Source: Flammula alnicola (taxonomy: Eukaryota; Basidiomycota; Agaricomycetes; Agaricales; Strophariaceae). From it: a stretch of DNA of 64,000 bases. Numbering within the stretch: the stretch's first letter is position 1; each line of letters starts with the position of its first letter. The position numbers and the translations under genes were made by a program. Below, in pieces: positions 34,029-47,060 of the stretch. Where the stretch lies: the NCBI GenBank assembly GCA_015499995.1, contig JADNRV010000124.1, forward strand, positions 62,001 to 126,000, in the 5' to 3' direction. The notes beneath the pieces are model-generated. The model did no database searches and was not told the DNA's origin. It was given only the letters and a program-made list of their open reading frames with translations.

Positions 34029-34813
34029 CCCTCCCTAGATTGAAATTTGAAAATATCGTCTGTTGTATGTATAAACAATGCCTTGGATTTCCAGAAAGGT
34101 CGGAGTGACTTATATTTAAAATCTCACTGGCTGTTCGTATGCTTGTATCATTTTGAGCTTAAAATTTGCTGGTTTCATTGTGCCCTTCCACGAAGTTCTG
34201 GGGAAATGCATTTAAGGCGGACAGTTTATGATGGAGATGCTACTGAATTGAACTAAGTTGGCGTGAATTTCCAGACTACGCGATTCAGAAGACATATGGT
34301 TTGGGAGACAAATATAGCGACGCGAAGTTGTGGAACCTCGAAGCCCAAGCTTAGTTCGTCGTGGGGATCGTTGTAGCTAGACTTTGATGTAGGTGTAAGT
34401 AAGGCATCGCGCGGTTAGGCGGAGCTGGTTTGTTGGAGCTCAGTACTGGCAAGCGGCGTACTATGGAGCAGTAGTAATCCGCAGATGGTCTATCAGCCGT
34501 TTACAGAAGCTAGAAGTAAGCACTATGTGGAGAAATTAGTCTGTTCAATCATGGACGCAACATGGACGAAAATATGAGAAACTTATGGAAGTGACGTTGG
34601 GCTCCCATACCACTTGCCGTGCATAACATATGGCTCTAGTCCAGCAATTAGCACACTATTTGGGTGAGACCAGGAGGATAAATACCTTGGCTGAATCGCG
34701 TCAGGATACCCAACAGAATTCAAACTTCCAAGTTCAAAAGGTAATACTCTTCTTCTATACAAAATTCGAACGCGCCGCTCACCGTTTCGCTGAGGTGCTT
34801 CCAGAATCGTGAA
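34029..34813. other. intergenic / promoter region
   Basis: No gene recognised; upstream region of the secreted Pro/Thr-rich gene. Confidence 0.4.
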
Positions 34814-35645
34814 ATGCAGTCCTTCCATAAACTCTCGGCTTTACTCGCACTTGGTGTCCTTCTCTCTTGGACCACCACTTTAGGCGCCTTGGCTGTACCC
34901 GTCCAAGGAAATGCTGTCGCCGGCGTCGTTGATCATAGCGTAAACTTGGGTAAGTTATAGTCGTTGGCATTTCGATTGAATCAAGTCTAAAATAATGAAC
35001 ATTTTCCCAAGATGGTCTCGCCGGATTGGCGACCCACGAAAACGGGGGTTTGGATATTCGCGACGACGCTGAAGGGGCATATGATGAATTGAAGAAACCT
35101 AAGAAATGGTCCCCCGGTTGGACCCCTACAAATACCACTGAATCCGCGTCTCCAGCAAGCAGCGTGGTTCCTATCGCCAGTCCGACGGGCGAAATCCCTG
35201 TCACCACCGCGGCGCCTGTAGACATACCTATTCCAACCGTAGCTGTTCCAACAGACGTCCCGACACCAGTGGACACAATTGCTCCTACGGACACCCCAGC
35301 CCCCACTGACACATTCGTTCCGGTAGACACGCCTGCTCCTGTGGACATACCCGTTCCTACAGACACACTCATTCCAACGGATATACCCATTCCTATGGAG
35401 GCGGCCCCCACCCCGTCTGATACAGCTACCTCTCCGGACGCCACTCCTACGGACACCTCTACGCCTGCAGAGTTTGCTCCAGTGGCAGATCACGCTCTCA
35501 TAGCTCCTCGGAACCCTTTGCGAATTCCAGGCATACATACCCCCCTTCAATGGCGGTGGACCTGTCGGTATTCCGGCTGACAGTGAGATCAAAGGCACGG
35601 CTGCCATCAGCGGCGCGATTACCAATGCAGACGATGTCTTGGGGT
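34814..35645 (+). CDS. secreted Pro/Thr/Asp repeat protein
   Basis: Exons 34814-34949 and from 35012. A signal peptide (LSALLALGVLLSWTTTLGAL) leads to a short charged domain (ENGGLDIRDDAEGAYDELKK). Then come about 15 degenerate repeats of the type APTDTPAPTDT and PVDIPVPTDT from 35190 to 35440, a probable O-glycosylated stalk or wall-exposed spacer. The annotated frame stops at 35580, but the coding-like sequence FNGGGPVGIPADSEIKG continues in another frame to about 35643. The switch falls on the six-C run at 35543-35548, suggesting a one-base indel. No GPI signal is visible. Function unknown. Confidence 0.6.
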
Positions 35646-38092
35646 ATGTATCCTTTTCGTGATGCCGCGGCCCAGCGATACTGATGCACAAAATTCGCCA
35701 GCAGGGGCTTGTAAATATAAGCATGGAGAATTCAACTTTAGTACCTTCTAGCTAGAAGCAGTGTCAGTGTTGTCGCGAGTAAGGAATGTGGTGGCGATAA
35801 TGGGAGGTCTCGGTGACAGTGGAAATGCAGTAGTAAAGCGTTAGAATTTCCTCAGAATTGATCCGTACTTTTTTCCGCTATTGATTTCGGGACAACGTGA
35901 GCGCTAATGTGCTGTTAGCGCCTTATCAGAATACCTGACCTGAGCCCTAATGTACCTGCCACGAAAGCAGACAAATTGCTTTCGGAGTCGCCGCAGCCTT
36001 AGCAGAATTAAATAACGTGCACGAGAATCATATTGCACGCAGCACTAAATATGACTGAAATCTATGCCATCTCCGCAAGCAAACACATCTAACCGCAACA
36101 ATTATCCATGACGGGCAGTTACCGAGCGCGGTGCGATTGGCGCGGGCCAGAATCCAGAAATTGCATATATAACATCACGGCTGAGCGCTGAGCGCTGAGG
36201 CCTGAGTCGACGTGCTACAGATGTCCGACGCTCAACGCTGACATGGGGTCTCAACTATGTCAGGAATCCTCCCAGGGGCACGCGGTTGCCCGCGAGCCTA
36301 GGCTTTGTGTCCATCGATTCAGACATCGGCAAGTTGGGTCGGCAATGGGCATGCGGCCTCAGCGCCATTAATGTTTATTCTTGTACTTACGCCTGTCCAC
36401 TGTCTATATATAACTTCGGGCTCAACGTGCTGGTTATTCCTCAGCACTTTGGAACACTGACGACCATCACCCCCATGAAACTGTTGTTTCAGACATCAGA
36501 TTTTTGAATGTTGCGCTCAATGTCATGCTACGCCATCAAGATGTACATAGCCCAGGCAAGTAGTCACTCGGGCGCGAAGGAAATTCCAGCTGCGGCTTTG
36601 TATTAATAGTAAGAATGATGAACCTGGAAGTTTAAATTCGTCCAATGGGAATTACATATGTGTAGAACATAGTGCTTGCCAAGGACGGCAATACATGAAA
36701 GGCGAAAGATAAGTTTAGAACGAGCTGTGGACGACTCCTTTAATATTTTGTTGTTTTATTCGAGTTTGGACAATGCGTTTAAGGAAGTCGACGTCTCGTC
36801 ACTTGGGTGCTCTGGATGGACTATAAATACCCTGTGCCAGACCTGGCAAGGAGACGAGCACATCCGGTTTGAAGGCCTGTGTTACCTCACAATCATTCAA
36901 TGTATTGATAATCAAACCACCCTATACAACCAACAGGACGATGTCGTCGGAGGCTTGATGACAGCCCTATAAATCCAGATAAGTACACGCGGAAGAATGG
37001 CGGTGATAATTGTGATGAGCCATCACGGAGAAGAACAGGGAGGAGTGTGTGCCAGCGTGAGATGCAGTGTATTTGCGGTATGGTGTTATGGGTATTATTT
37101 ATCAACGACGACGGGTTAACGCATTCTGGTGGTCGTCTCCCTGTGCAGTGTGAAGCAGGGAACTTGACGAAAGTGTGATGCGAGTGTGCTTTCGACCCTT
37201 TGAGATAAAAAAATTTAATGGTTTTGCGCACCTCTCGCGACGGCCGCTCAGGGTCATGGGCATTCTCTTGTCTACTTCGATGATGGTCGGCAATTGGCGG
37301 TCCCCAGTTACATATTAATTCATATTCCCGGCTATGTACCCAGGACCTGGATAGATGTCCCGCGTAGGCGTTGCCAGGCCGTGTATGTGTCTGATCGAGG
37401 AAAGCAATGGTCGGACAAACGGCGATCCTCCATGAGCGCTTACAGTTAGATTGACCATCGACCTTGTCCTTTAGTCTATATATTCAATAAAAGAAGGACG
37501 GCGCGGTGACGGACAAACGTGCGCTCGATTTTAATTAGGTCCCGCCTCGTATCGCGCCTATCCAGGGCTGGAGAGCCAGTCGGTTGGCGGTTATCTTCTG
37601 TAAGGAATTAACTGCCGCTGCGCAGCAGGTTCTACACAGTCGGGTTCATCATCACACGCTGCCGTAAGTTCGTGCGGCATCTCGTTATATCGCATACATA
37701 TCTATGGGTGAGATCAAGAGACGCAAGGAGAAATCGACGTGGTGGGCATGATGTTGGGTGCAGTAGGGTGCGGCTGTACAAGTTACAACGATGCGTCGGG
37801 CAGGACGGAATTGCGTTTATAAAAAGGTATGTACAGGCGTGGGAAGCCTTGGATATAATTATGCACAAATAAGAATATTCGATGGTGATCGAGATGATCA
37901 AGAAAATACTAAAAGGAGGATTGACGTCAGGAATTGGGCAGTGTAATTGGTGCGCAGCAGTTGAAACACGTTCTTTACATAGTTTTAGTTCTTTTTCTTT
38001 CGTCCGCTCTCACCGCAAAATCGCTCGCTATCTTGTTGTAGCTCCTCCTCAAGCACAAGGATACGTACCGCTGGGATATCTATACCAGGGTT
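35646..38092. other. long intergenic stretch, no gene recognised
   Basis: 2.4 kb without splice-consistent coding frames or transposon ends. A short GAGCGCT direct repeat lies at 36181-36200. This is the largest apparently empty gap of the window apart from its right end. Confidence 0.4.
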
Positions 38093-41000
38093 ATGCTCCC
38101 CGACTTTCTTTCATCCACCAAGTCACCGCCGAATAATAATAGGAGACTTGAGGTCGACCATTATGATGCAGGCCCGGGGGAAGACGAGGGGGAGGAGTAT
38201 GAGCACTTGCTAGGCTCGACGTCGGCTTACCCCTACCCTCCTTTGAGTCGTCCGCCGAGCAGCGCTCCCCATTCCCACACACGTCGAACCTCGCATTCGC
38301 ATGGCGCTCTGTCACTAATACGCATACCGCGCGCCCTCCTGCTCGAGACATACAATTTCCTCCTTCACCCCTTTGCACGGACACCTCGCGTGCGTCGTCT
38401 CTCATTGGGTTTTGGGCGCGTACTCCCGGCATCAGCGAAGTTGCACGTCCAGCTTAAGCTGAGGCACCGATTCACACGGCGTGCCCTTTTCACCGTGCTG
38501 TTCATCGTCCTAACCGCGCCAGTGCTGTTGGTGTTGGTGATACTGGTGTACGGAGGGATACCGCCGTCATACCACGAAGTGAGGCTCAGGGAGAGGGGGC
38601 TACCGCAGCATGTTTGGGGGAGGAGTGTGGGAGTGGGTGGCGTGCAGGGGTGGAGTAGTAGCAGAGTCTTAGGGGTGGGGGATAAAGGGGGAGGGGAGGA
38701 AGGACCACGATACTTGAGGTTTCCTGATCATCTTTGGGGGCATGGACTGAATAATGTCCTGCAGGAAGCGTGTGTCATCTCTCCATGAACAATATAACAA
38801 CAGTACTAACACCCTCCTGATGCCCCACAGACTCCTCACAGCGCACGTCGCACATGCGTCCAACCGCACCTTCGTCTTCGAGGACTACGTCTGGTCGCAT
38901 CTCCCTCTCCCCTACACGCTCTACGATTTTGCCTTGCGCCCCACGCGCGTCCCCCTGGGCGCGTTTCTAGGTGGACCGCTTGCCGGGGGTCCGTGGGATT
39001 TTGATGATGATGCACGCGATCCTGAATCACGACGACAACGACAACGGAGAGAGAAGGCTAGCGATGAGCGCCGTGCCATTTCATCCGAGTACTTTGAGCA
39101 TGTTTGTCCGCCTAGTGAGTGGGCAGAGGTCGTTTATCGCTTGCCTCGGTCGCCAGGAGGTGAGTGCACGGTTTTAATTATTCAAGTTAGCTTGTTTCTG
39201 ACACTGACTCTGGAATTCAGTAGATGTGGATACTCCTAACTCAGATGGTTCGTCGCGTCGAGACATGCCTCTATCCTTTCTTCCTTCTCCACGCGAGCTC
39301 AACGATTTTTTACAGGCCTCTCACATATTACCCGCTCTGGCTTGGACTCAGACTCGGGCCCCTCGTCTCCAGCCCCGAAGCCACCTACAATTTCGGGCTT
39401 GCGCGTGGATGCACCAGGCCCACCGGACGGCTCGGATGGCGTGCAGATTGTTGACTGGTTCCGCGAGCGGTTGAGCCGGGATGACGTCCGTGGGCGGAGA
39501 TGTGTGCTGGTGAGGGAGGAGGAGAGGAGAGTGTTTGATGCGAAGTGCGTTATCCATTCTTTTTTCCTTTTCGAATTTCTCTTTGCCGCTTTCGAGTTTC
39601 TCTTTGCCGCTTTCGTGTTTCTCGTCGGATTCTATTGGAGGTGGCTCGGATGTTGGGCTTTTTGTCGGTTTTGTTCTTTTCTGCATCCTTCGTATTTTCC
39701 TCTTGCGATTTCTGCTTTCTGTTTGCGCGTATTTTCTTTGTGTTCGTGTTTTCGCTTCTCGCCTTTATTCCTAATGACCTGGCACATTGGGTTGAATGCT
39801 GTTCTTGGCTTTTCTTTCTCGTTGTTACTCTTCCTTTCCCGCTTGTTCTTGGGTTTGAGTCTTAAATTTCTCTCTTTTCCCGTTCCTTTTCTCGTTTGTC
39901 TTCGCATCCATCTTTCTCTTCCGCTCTGGCCTGTATTTTTTTTTTCTCGCCTTCAGTTTCTGTGTGTTTTCTCCTCTTCCCTTATTTTGTTTCATTAGGG
40001 TGCATTTCCACTGTATTTGCGTCTCTACATTCGGTGTTTTCGCCGAGCAGTTCTTCTCGTTCTCGTCATCTCGTTTCCCTTATTTTTCTTGTTTTCTCTC
40101 CGCTCCGCCGCTGCCTGAGCATGCTCGTTGCTTTCGCAGGAGTATTTATCTGCTCCGTCCCTCCCTCCGTCTGGCTCTGGCCCCTGCCATTGTTTGTGTA
40201 TTAAACCAAAAAAAAAATCCAGATACAGGATACCCGTGGTCCTACCACCCTGCTCCATTCTCCCTCGCCTCAGCGCATATCGGATGCGAGGACGGAGAAG
40301 GGATTTATCTGCGATTGATATGGACGAGAAGGCTCAGCTTTTCAGCATTGGTTACGTGATGACGATTTCGTCGTTCGCGCTGCCGCTCGTGGTTGGGACC
40401 GTGGTTGTGGTTGTGGAGGCTCTAGACCCCCGAATGGAGGACTAGGGTCTTGTCTTCGTTCTGTTCTATGCATTTTGCGCATGCGCCTTTGGTTTCGCTG
40501 GGTAGATGCGAGCGAGTACGGATGCATGGATAAGTTGGTGGCGGTGGTGGTTGAAAAGCGCTCGTGCATTCGTTTGGTGTTTGGGTCTATGTGGTGCTGT
40601 ACGGATGGATGAGGAGCTCTTTTTTCCTTCTCTTGCATGACTTAGCGGCGCGAATGCTCCAGGAAGAGGAGTTCAATTGCGTAGTGTTGGGAACCTATAT
40701 AGCTGGTGCTGTTCGCTATATGGGATGCGCTATGGATGCAACGAGCATGATCATGCTGCAGGCCGAACACGATCCTGCTTTTGTCTTTTGCCATACGGAC
40801 CTCAATATTCTTGCGGGCATTTCTTTTCTCTTTGGCGGTTTCGCCCTTCTCATTGCTCGTTCGATCATGAACTCCTTTTTTTTGTCATTGTTTCTGGCGT
40901 ACTTAAAGTTTATCGTCCCTGCCTCCATCCTCCAATTGCCCTCTTTATTTGTTTTCCTATGTGCTGATAGTGGTTTGGTGGTCGTTCAGTGCCTTTTTGC

Positions 41001-42264
41001 TCTTCCTTTGTCCCTTGCATCGAATGCTCCTTTTCCTGTTTCCAGTATTTTTTCCCCTTCTTTTGCTGTCCATATCAAATTTCTCCTATATTATCGAATG
41101 ACGAATTAACTAACGCTCTATTTGACAGTTTCTTCGGCTCAACACTTATACTGCCTCTCTTCCCTTCACTCCGTGAATCACCTGTCATCCGCGGCTTTGC
41201 GTGGTCTCCGCTCGTTCAAGGCGCCCTGGAGAGGAGCGTGAAGAGGCTCTTTGGCGCTCCGTCCTCTAACACAGCCTTATCTCATGCCTCTTCGCTCTCC
41301 TCTTCGACTTCGACCTCCACTGGATCTGTAACCCAGACTTCTGTGCTGCCCCCACACATCCCAGGAATCTTGGCTTTACACCTGCGCAGAGGCGATTACA
41401 AACGACATTGTGTGCGTCTAGCACATTGGGGTGCGGGATATATGGGTTTCAATCTTTTTGAGGGGCTGGATGTGTTTGACGTCGACGCGTTTTTGGCTCG
41501 TGGTGCCGATCAAGCCAATCGCGCGACTGTTGTTGATGACAAGGACGAGGAGGACGAGGAGGCACGAGCGAAGGCCCTGCAAGCGAGGAAGGAGGCATAT
41601 TATCTCGAACATTGTCTGCCTACGATCGCGCAGATTGTGAAGAGGTTACATGTGGTTCGAGAGGAGTACGATGTTGCTCTGTCGGGCTTGTCCACGTCAT
41701 CGTCGATCTCGCCTGCGACTGCGACTTCCAGATCCGGGCATGCACTCAGGAGTGTATACGTCCTCACCAATGGCTGGTCGTCCTTCGTTGATGAACTGCG
41801 TGTGGCTTTGTTGGAAGACGGATGGGAGAGGGTGGTTGCCACGCCCGATTTGGAGGATGGAGTGTCGGATGTCGTCGATGCGGTCGATGCGGATCCTGGG
41901 GCAGCTTCGAAGATCGATCTGGATGAGGAGCAGGAGGGTGAATATTCCGGGACGAGTTCCCGTTTAAAACCTGACACGGAGAGCGACAGGGCTAGACGGC
42001 AGGCGGAGAAGGTGCTGCAGAAGATGACGATGGCCGCTGGAGGACTGACTAGAGAGGAGAAAGGCGTTAGCGTCGCTGTGGATATGGGCCTGGCCGAGAG
42101 GGCGGAGGTGTTTGTTGGGAACGGGGTGCGTATGATACGTCTCTTGTCGTCGGCCTTTCACGAACTGATGAGCGTTATCGTTTTAGTTCTCGAGTTTGTC
42201 GGCGAACATCGTTATGCTGCGTACTGCTAAAGGCTTTCCTGTGCATTCGAATCGCTTTTTATGA
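38093..42264 (+). CDS. type II membrane O-fucosyltransferase-like protein, 778 aa
   Basis: Exons 38093-38769, 38831-39159, 39221-39247, 39316-39544, 41129-42125 and 42187-42264 (2,337 nt). One membrane anchor lies at residues about 142-165 ([19 protein letters not shown]) after a long basic/Ser-rich cytosolic tail. Luminal landmarks: [40 protein letters not shown] near residue 505, a tail with [27 protein letters not shown], and the last exon [12 protein letters not shown]. These resemble the GDP-fucose O-fucosyltransferase fold (R-R-G-D loop for nucleotide binding and the GN-FSS-N motif). Fucose transfer is inference. The fourth intron is 1,584 bp and pyrimidine-rich, whereas the decayed copy at 45 kb has 287 bp there. 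Confidence 0.75.
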
Positions 42265-42763
42265 TGCTTCCGACGTCTTTTTACTTACATTCTCGTCTTT
42301 GACGTTTTGCTACGAAGCATGTGCTCATTTCTAAATATGTATGAATGCAATATTACACTATCCGTGCTATTTCAGTTTAGGATATGAAACTTTTTTTCGT
42401 ATTTTGCCTGTGGTGCTAGCTCATTCTCTAGAATTTCAAAGATGTACGGTTTACACGTCACCTGAATTTATTGTATTTTTTCAAGGCCAAGTGCTACTGG
42501 GTCGCAGACAAATTTCGAAGCGAATATTCAGGAAATGTAACTTCTTGTTATGGCGTGTATACTTTCATGATGATGACATGGAGGAGGAATGATGGTTGTG
42601 TGTGACATGGATATTATAACGAGAACAAAAAGGCATGGACGGCGGAAAAAGGTGGGCATGAGGGAGGAGAATATTCGAATATGTACACAAGGAATGAAAA
42701 GGATGTATAGACGATCGAAGGCCAGGGCAGCAAGAAGGTACTCAATCGTGATAATTGGACCAT

Positions 42764-43958
42764 TCAAATGACATCTTTTCGCTGATAGAAACGTCGGAGG
42801 GCGTTTTGCTGAACCTGCCAGAGAGGTGTCCCGAGCTGCATTAGCCAATCCAGATGGTGCCTAACAAGGTCTTCCGTCGTAATCAAGAAATCAAAGTCTT
42901 CTGGGACCAGGTGTCTGCCTGAACGTTTCTCGCCACCAAACGTCAAGCTGACCCAGAGCTCCTTCAACGACAACAAGATACTGGGGAGCCGCGACGCCTC
43001 CCGACCTCTGCCAACGCCTTTCACTACTGCGTAAAACGTGCCCCGATTTGCGTGCATCGATGTCGGCTTCCAACGCAAAAGCCGCTCTGAGGTAATGCTG
43101 AACAAGTAGAGAATTTTCGCAGCGAGCGGGTTGTGGGGCAGCGGAAGCTTCACCATGATGGTACCACCTTCCTTCACCGCTTGGAGAGCCAGGATTAACT
43201 GGGAGATGAGTAGTCGGTCGTTATCCCATGGTAAGGCCGAGATCTGGGTACGTAGTTGATGCCCGTCAAGAAGGGCCATGTCGAAGGATCGCCCACTGAT
43301 TTCAATGGGAAGACTATGTAAACGTTGGTCATCCATAACGGAGGGACCGAGTTGGTAGTATGTGAGATTGGTATAGGACAGCTCAAAACGCGAGCCATGG
43401 TCGCTTTCAAGGGCAAATTCATGCCCGCCATCGGCAACGGGCAAAGAAACCCCGAAGCCTTTCGCTTCAGCATTCTTGTCCAACATGTATGAGGAAAACC
43501 CTCCAGGACAACACCTACATAAATTGTCAATCTCGACCAGACGAGCGCGACTGAAATGAAGTAACTTACCCGAGATCCAAGAACTCCACGGGCTCATGGG
43601 TTGGAATGAAACACAATTTCTCGTCGATTTCTCGAAGTGCGGCCTTCATCCGCTGAAACCATATTCTATTGAGATCTGGTGAGGCGTTATCAGCAACTTG
43701 TCGCTGCCGTTGGAAGTGGCGTTCTATGGATTCATTGTGCCATCCCTGCGTATTGCTGTCAAGAACGAAGAGTAACGCACTGGGCCTAGTCTCACACACC
43801 TTGCGTTGCAGTTCTAAAAGTCGTTCAAGGTCCACCGAGCCATTATCGACTAGAGCCTTCGACAAGGCTAATTTATCGACGTCGTTGTTGGGCCCGGGCC
43901 AAATGGAAAGTAGAGATCTGGAGGATGCGCAGTTCGCTGAAATGGGGGCCGAGCACAT
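42764..43958 (-). CDS. FtsJ-like SAM-dependent methyltransferase, 379 aa
   Basis: Exons 43958-43570 and 43514-42764 (1,140 nt). The SAM-binding motif spans the splice: VEFLDLG then CCPGGFSSYML, as in FtsJ/RrmJ-type RNA 2'-O-methyltransferases. Further core elements: GVSLPV, SFDMALLDGHQ (Asp of the K-D-K-E set), a helix LLISQLILALQAVKEGG, then TIMVKLPL with the Lys. An N-terminal helical domain (residues 1-120) carries LSKALVDNGS and LERLLELQRKV. The usual FtsJ target is a ribose in RNA; this fungal subfamily is less certain. It sits between the intact and decayed fucosyltransferase-like genes on the opposite strand. Confidence 0.75.
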
Positions 43959-44750
43959 GGCGGAGAACTATGCGAGGAGCAAGCCAAGTGGAGGTCTCTT
44001 GTCCGCTATTTATAATTAATCTAGAAGGCATGAGGACAGCACGTGCCGGTATTGGCGCCCACAAATGCTTCGGAAGGTACTTGAAAGGTTCTGGAGAGCT
44101 TCTTATTCGGATGTGGACGTAATTTCAGTGCCATATTCCACAGCATGTGGTGCCGGAGGAATCCAAGTTAGACCATGCCATTTTCTTTCACCAATACGAC
44201 ACCAATCTCGCTCAGAGTCGCATACCAGAAGTCGAGATTCTGTCGGTACTTTTCGCCCAAGTTGCGCCATTCTCGCAGCGCCATGCTCCTCTAGTTGTAT
44301 TTCTCTCAATGGACTACAGCCTCATTATCCCTCTCAAATGTTAACCTTGCGATCGTTGACCCATGGTAATCAGGAAATTGAGGATCGAAGCACCGCAGGT
44401 TCTCTCTCGGGAGATGCTGGAATTCTGGCTCTCCCATCGAAAGATCGAATTCCTCGCTATAACCGAGGCAGAAATCGAAGATAGAAGAAAAGAGATGGGC
44501 TCCCTAAGGCCGTCTCCGTGGTCCGGACATCGTGGTTCATTGCTCAGGGCATCGCGAGAAGAGTACAGGACGAGCGCTTGTTGTGATAGCAATCAGGTAG
44601 AGTGAGCTGCTGGCGTGGATGTGCAAGCGGCCTGTGTCAAGGCGGGCCATCTCAGGTGCGTAAACGGTGGATGAAATTGGGGGTGCCTGAGCGTCGAGAG
44701 TGTTCCCATAGTGCAATGGTGTGGTCATCAGAAAGAGTGAGGCCACAAGA
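43959..44750. other. intergenic, no gene supported
   Basis: Upstream region of the methyltransferase. Several short open frames on both strands but no motif or splice support. Confidence 0.4.
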
Positions 44751-44754
44751 GCAA

Positions 44755-46830
44755 GCGCCTAGCGGGCCGCTCACCGAGGATTCGTGGGATTTTGATGTAT
44801 AAATCACGTGGATTTGGAAGTGAACGACCATGGCAACGACGACGTCGACAGGGAGAGGCGGCTATAGCTAGCCATGAGCGCCGCGCGATCTCAGCAACAT
44901 ATGTTTCCGCCTACCGAGTTGGGGTCATTTATGGCCAGCCTGCATCGTACCTGTTTCATCTGGGCTTTACGGCGGGTTCTACTAGGGGGACTGAGAGTGA
45001 TCCAGGTGAGGAAATTTTGGTCGAGGTTGACGCGTACAAACTTCTAACACCGTCTGCGGTTGTAGGTGTTCCCAACGTGAATGGTTCGCACCGTCACGGC
45101 CACTCAGAATCGCGATGCACGCGGGCTCACACTCCGTCTGTCTATTCACAGATCTAATAATGTCATCTCCAGGCTCCGAGTCGGAGAGTCCTAGGTCTCC
45201 CACTGCGTCATTCCAGACATCTTCATCTTTAAACCTAAACACGATTTGTGCACGCCAGAGGCCCTTGATGCCTCAGACGGGGTGCGGTCAGTCGCCAACG
45301 GTTGAACCAGGATGACGTCCGTGGGCGTGTGCTGGAGGGCTGGTGGGGAAGGAGGAGAGTAGGATTCAAAGTATGTTATCTCTCTATTTTTTTTCTTGAT
45401 TTCGCACCCTTTCTCGGTCTTCCTTCCTCTTTGTCACGTTCATTTTCTCTTCCGCTTGGGTTGATGTTGTGTTTTTCCGTGGATTTTCCCCATTCTATGT
45501 CTCTCATACTGCTCCTTTTCTCGTTTCGAGCGTATTTTCGCTACCATGCACTTTTTTTCTTTCTATTTTCAACTTTATGTCATATCCATGTTTATTTCGT
45601 TTTCTCTATTTCCCTCCTATATTCCCGACGGCAAGAGAACTGACATCTCGTTTACAGTTTTTTTTTCGGCTCGACGCGCATACTACCTATCTTCCCATTC
45701 CTGCGCGACTCGCCTGTCGTGCCCGGAATTGCATGGCCTTTAGTCGTCCAAGGCCCGATGCAGAGGAGTGTAAAGGGGCTCTTTGGAGCCTTGTCCTCTA
45801 CCGCTGCCTCCTGCTCAAACCACATCTATATCTTCCGCATCGCCCACAGTGGAGACCTTTGTGTTACCCCTAGACATCCCAGGACTTTGGCTGGCCACCT
45901 CCGCAGAGGCGACTGCAAACGACATTGTGTGCGTCTATCGCATTCGGGTGGGAGCTTAATCGCTTTGAGTGCTTGGAAGTTCAGACCTTCTTGCATGATA
46001 GTGCTCGTGATGCTCGTAGTCTGATCACGCCAAATTGCATGATCAGGCATGATAGACCGGGCGCAGGATGACTAGATGACGTGGCAGATGTCTTTGGCAG
46101 GTCTGGATGTTGGTGTTGTCGTGGATAGCACGGAAGAGGCTGAGGATGCTCGAACGAAGGACTGCCAGGACCTGCAAGTGCGGAAGGGGTGTATTACCTT
46201 GAATGTTGTCTCTCTTCCCTCGCTCAAATTGTGAAGAGGCTACGCGTGATTCGGGACGACTATCACGTTGCTCTGTCCCGCTCATCCTTGTCCTCGTTGA
46301 CCTCGCTACGAAATATACTTCAAATCCAGGCCCGCTCTCAGGAACGCCTACATCCTGACACATGGCTGGCCGTCTTTCGTCGCCAAGCTGCGTATGGCAA
46401 AACGGGTAGAAGAATGTGGTGGGCACACCAGATGTAGAGGATGACTCATCGGACGTCCTAGATAGGGTTGAGGTTGAACCCTGGGGTGGGTTCGAAGAGC
46501 GATGTAGACGAGGAACAGGAAGATGCCTATTTCAATAGGAGTGCGCGTTTGCCATTTGATGCGGAGAGCCAGAATATGAGGAGGAGGAAGGGTGGACGGC
46601 TGGCGGAGAGCGTGCTGCGGAAGACGACGATGCCAGCTGGAGAACTGACCAGACAAGAGAGGCGTTAGTGACGCTGTGGATATTGGTTTGGCGGGGAGGC
46701 TGGAGGTGTTCGTTGCGAATGGGGTGCGTGTAATACATCTTTTGTAGTCGAGTATTCAATATCAATATTCAGGAGCTGACGCGTGACGGCTTTCTTCAGT
46801 TGTCGGCGAACATCGTCTCGTCATAGATGA
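44755..46830 (+). pseudogene. decayed second copy of the O-fucosyltransferase-like gene
   Basis: Blocks match the 38-42 kb gene in order: DSWDFDV and SHERRAIS (44770-44895), QDDVRGR (45302), an intron at 45371-45657, STRILPIFPFLRDSPVV and QGPMQRSVKGLFGA, GHLRRGDCKRHCVRLSHSGG (45890), YYLECCLSSLAQIVKRLRVI (46190), and SANIV followed by TAG at 46820. Frames change repeatedly, and the first two exons (membrane anchor, HGLNN) are absent. It is not functional. A further 30-bp echo (CACCGAGGATTCGTGGGATT) lies at 50230. Confidence 0.85.
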
Positions 46831-47060
46831 ATTGAAAGATATGTGCAAGCAGTTCGAATGGAAGATCGGTCAACAGCACCATTGCCTTGGAGAAGCCCGC
46901 GGCCCGCCCAGTACCGCAACGTGTATTTTTGTCCAGCACGGTCATTTACATATGGATCCTATTCTACATAAGAATTCTCACCCTCTGCCTTCTTTTCTCC
47001 GACCATCTTCATTGCGTCCATAGCTCATCTGTGCACCTGCAGGTCGCGCCAAGGCCCAAG

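Noticed and set aside
36181..36200. GAGCGCT tandem motif, also near 60721 and 61329
   Set aside because: Very short and self-complementary; likely chance or simple sequence, with no element boundaries.
39342..41109. Two long hydrophobic plus-strand frames (218 and 181 codons)
   Set aside because: They read through a pyrimidine-rich intron of the fucosyltransferase-like gene. Phe/Leu/Ser richness reflects T/C content, not membrane proteins; only their first exon-derived part is coding.
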